Below, piece after piece: positions 6,352 to 10,555 of a stretch of DNA of 10,555 nucleotides. Under the pieces are notes generated by a model. The model did no database searches. It saw only the letters and a list, made by a program, of their open reading frames with translations, and was not told the DNA's origin. Numbering within the stretch: position 1 is the first letter of the stretch; every line of letters starts with the position of its first letter. The stretch is from assembly GCA_011390385.1 (NCBI GenBank), contig JAABSN010000114.1:1-10555 (forward strand). The letters are read 5' to 3'. This stretch comes from Thioalkalivibrio nitratireducens (GTDB lineage Bacteria > Pseudomonadota > Gammaproteobacteria > Ectothiorhodospirales > Ectothiorhodospiraceae). A program made the position numbers and the translations under genes.

Positions 6352-7164
6352 CTACGACAAGTGCAGTATCACGAAATATCCACCCCATGCCACCAATCCA
6401 AGCCCGCTAATGATCCGCAGCAGTGCTGGTGCGGGCATCAGTTTCTCGATGACCACGAAGGCAGCGATCAGGATCACCCACAGTATATTCATTACGCCGA
6501 CAGCAAATAATACAAGCATCAACGCCCAGCAGCATCCGACGCAATAGACACCATGCCGAATACCCATAACCAGCGCCCCACCTTTTCCTTCCCGCCACTC
6601 GGTGATGAGAAAGCCCAACGGACTGCGACACGTATGGAGGCATGCATTCTTCAGTGGCGTCCATTGGTAGATGCCGGCCACGATCAACACTCCGCCGCTC
6701 ATCAGGTAGTTGCGGCTTTCCATCATGGGGCTCAGCAGGCTGGTTGTGTGCAGCAACCACTGGGCAGCGGTCGCCGCAACACTGAACGCCGTCCATGCTA
6801 TCAGGTAGCCGGCCAAGAACACGAAAGTGCTGGTATAGGGTTGCTTGCGCAGGCGGCGTTTTCGGCTGAGGGTGGCAAACATTGACACCATCGGCAACGC
6901 GGACGGGGTCATCATCGCCACCATCATGGTAGCCCACATGGCGAATAGCATCGTGAAGTCCCAGGCGCCCCAGGCCATCGACCCCATGGGCGGCATCCAC
7001 ATGCTTACCGTGTCCATGTTCGACATCGCCCATGCCATGTAGGCCATGTATGCCCAGCCGACGAGAGCGATGCCAACCAGTCCTCCTGCTACCACCAGAT
7101 ACTCCCGAGTGGAAAGAGGGGGCATCGGTTCCAACGTTGCGGTGCTTGAATAACCGTGCGGCAT
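6352..7164 (-). CDS. DUF2182 integral membrane protein, methionine-rich
   Basis: A 270-residue polytopic membrane protein of the DUF2182 family (described as predicted metal-binding). Hydrophobic segments lie near residues 23-45, 70-95, 110-135, 150-165 and two or three more between 205 and 265. Conserved family cysteines are visible in KNACLHTCRSPLGF and GVYCVGCCWALMLVL. The stretch from about residue 40 to 100 is very rich in Met (for example MWATMMVAMMTPSALPMVSM), consistent with copper binding, though this is inference. Family members are often paired with DUF1326 proteins, as here, where the DUF1326 gene is divergent 280 bp away. A second ATG at codon 14 is possible. It may be co-transcribed with the HisA-like gene behind it. 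The molecular function is unknown. Confidence 0.88.
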   Translation of the reverse strand: MPHGYSSTATLEPMPPLSTREYLVVAGGLVGIALVGWAYMAYMAWAMSNMDTVSMWMPPMGSMAWGAWDFTMLFAMWATMMVAMMTPSALPMVSMFATLSRKRRLRKQPYTSTFVFLAGYLIAWTAFSVAATAAQWLLHTTSLLSPMMESRNYLMSGGVLIVAGIYQWTPLKNACLHTCRSPLGFLITEWREGKGGALVMGIRHGVYCVGCCWALMLVLFAVGVMNILWVILIAAFVVIEKLMPAPALLRIISGLGLVAWGGYFVILHLS

Positions 7165-7444
7165 ACTGGGGCTCGCCTTTCAGTAAGGATTCCATTGATC
7201 GCCGCTATAAGGTTTAGCAGAGAAAGTTCAGCCAGACGACGGGTAGAAATACGGAGCTGGAGAGCGTTCGTTCGTATTGCCCATCACTGGCTGAAGCGTA
7301 CCCTGAAGTCATTGGGCGACCCGAGCGCACGCCTGCACCGAACGGCGTTGCGTCACATTTTCAGTCTGGTGCGCGATCGGGCGAACGTCAGGACCATGTT
7401 CGATCGGTAGCGGCCCTGGCGACGAATGTAAGGAGGAGTAAACG
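7165..7444. other. Divergent intergenic region between DUF2182 and DUF1326
   Basis: These 280 bp must contain promoters for both divergent genes. TTCAGCCAG (7227-7235) and its exact inverse CTGGCTGAA (7287-7295) are 51 bp apart and could be operator arms or chance. TATAAG at 7206-7211 resembles a -10 element but has no matching -35. An 84-codon frame starting at 7156 crosses the region; it is Arg-rich and matches nothing I know, so I treat it as noncoding. Confidence 0.45.
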
Positions 7445-8200
7445 ATGGTCGGCAAGAGAGACAAGGATACCGAATCCTGGCAAGCCGAAACATCCGGGAG
7501 CCGCCGCCGGTTCCTGGGCATTGCTACGCTGGGCATGGGAGTCGGGGTAATCGGCTTCCCCAACATCTTCAAGGCGAGGGCAAATACCATGGCAACTGTA
7601 ACCGACTGGAAGCTCAAGGGTAACTATTTCGAGTCCTGTAACTGCGATCTGGTCTGTCCATGCATATTCCTGCGTCCACCCACCAAGGGATTCTGCGAGG
7701 CGTTCGTGGGCTGGCACGTGGACGAGGGACATATGGGCGACGTGAGTCTCGATAACCTCAATATCGCTGCCTGGCTGCATTCCCCGAGTAGTTTGACCGA
7801 TGGTGATTGGCGTCTGGCTCTGTATCTGGACGATCGCGCGGACGATGCACAGACCGCCGCTCTCTCAAAGATCTTTGGCGGAGAGGTGGGTGGTCATCCG
7901 GCTGTACTTGCGAGCCTGGTTGGCGAGTTGTTGGGGATCAAATCCGTGCCCATCGAGTACGAGGTGGAAGAGGGTGGTACACGCTACCTGAACATCCCCG
8001 GCATCGGCAGGAATGTGACGCATGCTCTGGAAGGCGAAGACGGCGGCAGGGTGATGGTGTCCAATCACCCGCTTGCGGTTTCCCCGAGTCATCCTTTGGA
8101 GATCTCGTATTCGGACAACGCCTATTACGACGACTATGGATTACAGTGGCGTCAGGATAACCGGGTCGGTCTGGCGGCAGCGTTCGAATACGCACCCTGA
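7445..8200 (+). CDS. DUF1326 protein with N-terminal Tat-type signal
   Basis: A 251-residue protein. The DUF1326 domain starts about residue 49 and carries the family's cysteine cluster, ESCNCDLVCPC (Cys65, 67, 71, 73), plus Cys84, possibly a metal site. Unusually, 48 residues precede it and form a convincing twin-arginine signal: SRRRFLG at 19-25, a hydrophobic stretch to residue 42, and ARA before Asn47 as a likely cleavage site. The ATG at 7445 has a near-ideal ribosome site, AGGAGG at 7431-7436. Most DUF1326 proteins I know begin at the equivalent of Met49 (7589), which here has a weaker GAGG upstream, so an additional cytosolic form is conceivable. The pairing with DUF2182 suggests a common, still unknown, membrane or metal-related role; export would place this protein in the periplasm. 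Function is unknown. Confidence 0.88.
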   Translation: MVGKRDKDTESWQAETSGSRRRFLGIATLGMGVGVIGFPNIFKARANTMATVTDWKLKGNYFESCNCDLVCPCIFLRPPTKGFCEAFVGWHVDEGHMGDVSLDNLNIAAWLHSPSSLTDGDWRLALYLDDRADDAQTAALSKIFGGEVGGHPAVLASLVGELLGIKSVPIEYEVEEGGTRYLNIPGIGRNVTHALEGEDGGRVMVSNHPLAVSPSHPLEISYSDNAYYDDYGLQWRQDNRVGLAAAFEYAP

Positions 8201-8266
8201 AATCCGATACCAACCTCTTCTTCTTTCGGCGAACCGGAGCATGGTTATCCCTGCGCACCATGAACA

Positions 8267-8290
8267 GCTCGCGAAAGTAATCTCGCGAGC
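8267..8290. repeat. Perfect 8-bp inverted repeat (hairpin)
   Basis: GCTCGCGA (8267-8274) and TCGCGAGC (8283-8290) flank an 8-nt AT-rich loop, 66 bp after the DUF1326 stop. There is no following T-run, so it is not a classical terminator. It could be a weak terminator, an mRNA-end stabiliser or a protein-binding palindrome. Confidence 0.6.
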
Positions 8291-8382
8291 ACAGTTGGCA
8301 AGCGCATCCATGTGCCCCACTTCCACGTATGTTCCTGTTTGGCACGGAATCTCCACAGCTGCGAAGAATGGAGATCAACGCC

Positions 8383-8532
8383 GTCATCGCGAGGAGCGCA
8401 GCGCGACGTAGCGGCCCATGCCATTGGGGCTTTCTCTGCCCCAATGGATTATTCGATTCGCTCAGCCTTCGGGCCAGCCTCCGAATGTTCAATGCGCTTC
8501 GCGCATTAGTGCCGCGCTACGCTCGCAATGAA
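8383..8532. repeat. Palindromic MITE/REP-like intergenic element
   Basis: The left end (GTCATCGCGAGGAGCGCAGC, from 8383) is an imperfect inverted match to the right end, whose reverse complement begins GTTCATTGCGAGCGTAGCGC (from 8532). This GTCATTGCGAG...GCG... style of sequence is a common dispersed repeat type in bacterial genomes. Inside are two perfect hairpins: CCATTGGGGC/GCCCCAATGG (8421-8430/8438-8447) and AATGCGC/GCGCATT (8491-8497/8501-8507). No coding capacity is seen. Boundaries are approximate, and no target-site duplication was identified with confidence. Confidence 0.55.
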
Positions 8533-8742
8533 CGAATTCCAATGGTTTACTCGCCGAGCTTCTATGCCAATCAGGTATATGGATGGGCGGCCCCTGGAAC
8601 TCGATTCCTTCGCATGGTTTTGCGTAGATTTACGTCTGGTGGGGTGGGTGCGTGGGTTTTATAAGTGTGTGCATGGCGAATGAGGTTCTGAAGCGGAAGC
8701 GGAGGGGCGGGATTCGCTGGGTCATTGTCTGACGGACATTTG

Positions 8743-8751
8743 AGAGAGGAG
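8743..8751 (+). promoter_or_regulatory. Ribosome binding site of AlkB copy 2
   Basis: AGAGAGGAG lies 7 nt before the ATG at 8759 and fixes the start. The first residues (MRRLILGHLVYLW) then lead straight into the first membrane segment. Confidence 0.7.
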
Positions 8752-8758
8752 CACACTG

Positions 8759-10045
8759 ATGCGCAGATTGATATTGGGTCACTTGGTTTATTTGTGGACG
8801 CCGCTGGGTTTGTTGGCGGCGCTGGCAGGGGTTCTGGCCGGGGGTCACTGGGTTTGGGTCGGGATGTCGGTCTTTACCCTGAACATCATTTTGGACACGG
8901 TGACGCGGAACATTCATACGCGGGGAGCGGCGACGACGAAGAAGGGCGAGGCAGCGGGGCTGGGTTTTTTGCATAACCTGGTGATGTATCTGATGTTGCC
9001 GGTGTTTGTTGGTTTGTTGGTGGCGCTGGCGTGGCGGGTGTTTCAGTACACGGCGGGGGTTCCGGTCGAGACGCAGACGTTTTCGGCGTTTGGCTGGAGT
9101 TTTCAGTACACCAACGGGATTACCGGCGCGGAGTTGATTGTGGCGACGATTTCCGTGGCTCTGCATCAGGGTCTTGGGATTATCTACGGGCATGAGTTGT
9201 CGCACACCAAGGGTCCGAGTTTCCTGATTTCGCGCTGGATGATGGCGCTTTCGGGGGCGGCGCATTTCTGTTTTGCGCATGTGTACAACCACCATCTGGA
9301 GCTGGGCCGTGCGTGGATGGGGCCGGAAGGCAACAAGATGGGTGATGACGTGGACCCGGCCACGGCGCCGCGGGGACGCAGCATTTACACGCACTTTCTG
9401 GTGTCGCATATCGGGCAGTCCTATTTCGGGATCATGACCGAGCGCAAGCGCCTGAAGCGCCAGGGCAAGTCGTTCTTTTCGCTGTCCAACCGCTGGATTC
9501 GCGGGTATCTGATGAGTGTGCCGGTGATCGTGCTGTTTGCCGGTGCGGGCTACCTGGGTGCGGGTATTGAAGGGATGTGGATCGGGCTGGCTGCGATGCT
9601 GGTGGTGTGGATCATTTCCAACTTCGAGCTGGAGGCGCTCAATTACATGGAGCACTACGGGCTGATTCGGGTGAAGGGTGAGCCGATCGAGTACCGCCAT
9701 TCCTGGGACAACGACGGTGCGTTCACCAGCTGGGCGTTCATTGAGATTGGGCGTCAGGCGGACCATCACGACCGGGGTGAGACGCACTACTGGGAGTTGT
9801 CGAGTGTGGGGGGTGCGCCCCAGGGAGCGCCGAACACTGGTTTCGGGTATTACACGGAGTTTGTGCTGGCCCTGGTGCCGCCGCTGTGGCATCGCATCAT
9901 GAAGCGGAAGCTGGCGATCTGGGACCGGGACTTTGCCAGCCCCGAGGAGCAGAAGATCGCGCGGGAGATCAACCGCAAGGTGGGGTATGACGTGGATCCC
10001 TCGGCGATCCAGGGGCGCACCATGGATGTGGATTACGCCCTGTAA
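8759..10045 (+). CDS. AlkB-family membrane di-iron monooxygenase (variant third histidine box)
   Basis: A 428-residue integral membrane hydroxylase of the AlkB/XylM/fatty-acid-desaturase superfamily. Hydrophobic segments include residues about 5-30, 32-48, 72-95, 125-145, 255-275 and 280-295. Metal-ligand motifs in order are HELSHT (145-150), HVYNHH (174-179), NYMEHYGL (295-302) and RQADHH (332-337). Compared with AlkB boxes HELxHK, EHNxGHH, NYxEHYGL and LQRHSDHH, eight of nine ligand histidines are kept, but the first His of the third box is Gln333. HSW (from 314) and the VPPLWHRIM near the C-terminus also fit AlkB. Such enzymes insert oxygen into alkane, methyl or ether C-H bonds using electrons from a rubredoxin or a XylA-type reductase. 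Here the reductase lies beside the other copy. Codons end in G much more often than in the neighbouring H4MPT genes. The substrate is unknown; a C1-releasing methyl or methoxy substrate is an inference from context. Confidence 0.9.
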   Translation: MRRLILGHLVYLWTPLGLLAALAGVLAGGHWVWVGMSVFTLNIILDTVTRNIHTRGAATTKKGEAAGLGFLHNLVMYLMLPVFVGLLVALAWRVFQYTAGVPVETQTFSAFGWSFQYTNGITGAELIVATISVALHQGLGIIYGHELSHTKGPSFLISRWMMALSGAAHFCFAHVYNHHLELGRAWMGPEGNKMGDDVDPATAPRGRSIYTHFLVSHIGQSYFGIMTERKRLKRQGKSFFSLSNRWIRGYLMSVPVIVLFAGAGYLGAGIEGMWIGLAAMLVVWIISNFELEALNYMEHYGLIRVKGEPIEYRHSWDNDGAFTSWAFIEIGRQADHHDRGETHYWELSSVGGAPQGAPNTGFGYYTEFVLALVPPLWHRIMKRKLAIWDRDFASPEEQKIAREINRKVGYDVDPSAIQGRTMDVDYAL

Positions 10046-10057
10046 TTCAGCAAACCA

Positions 10058-10083
10058 GCGGACGGCGGTCGCACGCCGTCCGC
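10058..10083 (+). terminator. Hairpin terminator after AlkB copy 2
   Basis: The same 10-bp perfect stem and GTCGCA loop as at 52-77, 12 bp after the stop. It is followed by CTCATTT, a poor T-tract. Identity with the first copy runs from 10007 to 10083 (77 of 77 bases visible) and ends exactly at the stem's last base. Confidence 0.75.
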
Positions 10084-10128
10084 CTCATTTCGGCGTGCCT
10101 ATTGGCTGGGCCCAACGAGCATTCATTC

Positions 10129-10555
10129 ATGTCTTGGGGAGTGCCACTACGAAAGACCCTGATTCTGCTTTCATTCCTGTTGGTTGCCGCAATCCTGTGG
10201 CCCATCCATGTGGGAATTAAGGTGGAAAAGCTCCTGCGCGAAGACAGGGTCCTTTCGGTTTCCGGGCTCGAGCTTCATCATTTCGTCCTCGACTATCAAC
10301 GCAATCACTATTGGGCTCGTGCTGTCAGCCGGGTTCGTGTGAGTCGTCAGAATATCGACGTCTGGGTAGACATCGAGCACGATATCCGGCACCGGCTGCT
10401 CGGGGTGTCCATCGAGAGTCGTTTGGCAGGAAAAGGTATCGATGCGGTCCGGGATAGACCGCTGCGCGCGGCGTTGCTTGGGGCGGAACCAAAAGGGGAA
10501 AGTTGGGTAGGATTGGGGGGCAAGGTCATGTCGCGCATCTCCAGTAAGCCTGTGC
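10129..10555 (+). CDS. DUF945-like membrane-anchored protein (5' part, runs off the window)
   Basis: An open frame from ATG 10129 continues through the window end with 142 codons visible and no stop. Residues 8-26 (RKTLILLSFLLVAAILWPI) form a single N-terminal membrane anchor or signal. The rest (KVEKLLRED, LDYQRNHYWARAVSRVRV, IEHDIRHRLLGV) is strand-like and resembles the start of DUF945/YdgA proteins, which have a Gly/Tyr-rich repeat of this type and a conserved I.H element. The resemblance is by eye. The ribosome site is weak (ACGAG). It starts 46 bp after the AlkB terminator. No functional link to its neighbours is evident. Confidence 0.6.
   Translation, partial: MSWGVPLRKTLILLSFLLVAAILWPIHVGIKVEKLLREDRVLSVSGLELHHFVLDYQRNHYWARAVSRVRVSRQNIDVWVDIEHDIRHRLLGVSIESRLAGKGIDAVRDRPLRAALLGAEPKGESWVGLGGKVMSRISSKPV

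Larger units (their letters stand above)
8201..8758. other. Intergenic region upstream of AlkB copy 2
   Basis: 558 bp with no supported gene. It holds a hairpin at 8267-8290, a palindromic repeat element at about 8383-8532 and the leader of the AlkB gene. Short frames crossing it (for example 8329-8664) have no recognisable motif and no good ribosome site. TATAA near 8660 is a possible -10 element for AlkB, but I could not find a well-spaced -35. Confidence 0.5.

Noticed and set aside
7156..7410. 84-codon plus-strand frame between DUF2182 and DUF1326
   Set aside because: No family match or good ribosome site; Arg-rich, and lies in what must be a divergent promoter region.
8339..8352. Sigma-54 promoter starting TTGGCACG
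   Set aside because: The TGGCACG half is present but the TTGC half at the required spacing is not, and it is about 400 bp from the gene.
8267..8532. CRISPR array or tRNA in the repeat-rich intergenic region
   Set aside because: The repeats are inverted hairpins rather than evenly spaced direct repeats, and no cloverleaf could be drawn.
8630..9892. 420-codon antisense open frame on the minus strand across AlkB
   Set aside because: It is an Arg/His/Gln/Pro-rich translation with no domain, lies exactly opposite a clear AlkB gene, and is explained by that gene's G-ending codons.

Overview
The window looks like chromosome of a methylotrophic proteobacterium, probably a gammaproteobacterium. The main reason is a cluster of tetrahydromethanopterin (H4MPT) C1-carrier genes: beta-RFAP synthase, methylene-H4MPT dehydrogenase, an ATP-grasp protein and a HisA-like protein. 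In bacteria such genes are found mostly in methylotrophs. The taxonomic call is an inference, since there is no rRNA or tRNA here.

Layout: (1) 1-77 is the last 13 codons of an AlkB-like gene plus its hairpin terminator, identical to the end of a second, complete copy later in the window. (2) 121-2106, plus strand: a group 1 truncated haemoglobin, a three-domain reductase (2Fe-2S, FAD, NAD(P)H; XylA/phenol-hydroxylase-reductase type) and a 60-residue divergent 4Fe-4S ferredoxin. (3) 2538-5579, plus strand: mptG, mtdB and an ATP-grasp gene whose start overlaps the mtdB end. (4) 5587-7164, minus strand, convergent: the HisA-like gene and a methionine-rich DUF2182 membrane protein. (5) 7445-8200, plus strand: a DUF1326 protein with an unusual Tat-type signal peptide, divergent from DUF2182. 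(6) 8201-8758: an intergenic stretch with a palindromic, MITE/REP-like repeat. (7) 8759-10045: a complete AlkB-family membrane di-iron monooxygenase with its terminator at 10058-10083. (8) 10129 to the end: the 5' part of a DUF945-like membrane-anchored protein.

How they may work together (inference): an AlkB/XylM-type membrane hydroxylase would receive electrons from NAD(P)H through the XylA-type reductase, with the small ferredoxin and the globin as accessory electron or oxygen/NO partners. The H4MPT genes next door would oxidise formaldehyde if the hydroxylase acts on a methyl or methoxy group. AlkB-family MTBE monooxygenase (MdpA) is a precedent for demethylation by this family. The AlkB-like protein keeps eight of the nine usual ligand histidines but has Gln in place of the first His of the third box, so it may form a distinct subclade. 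The two AlkB copies bracket about 10 kb and could recombine. The substrate cannot be read from the sequence.
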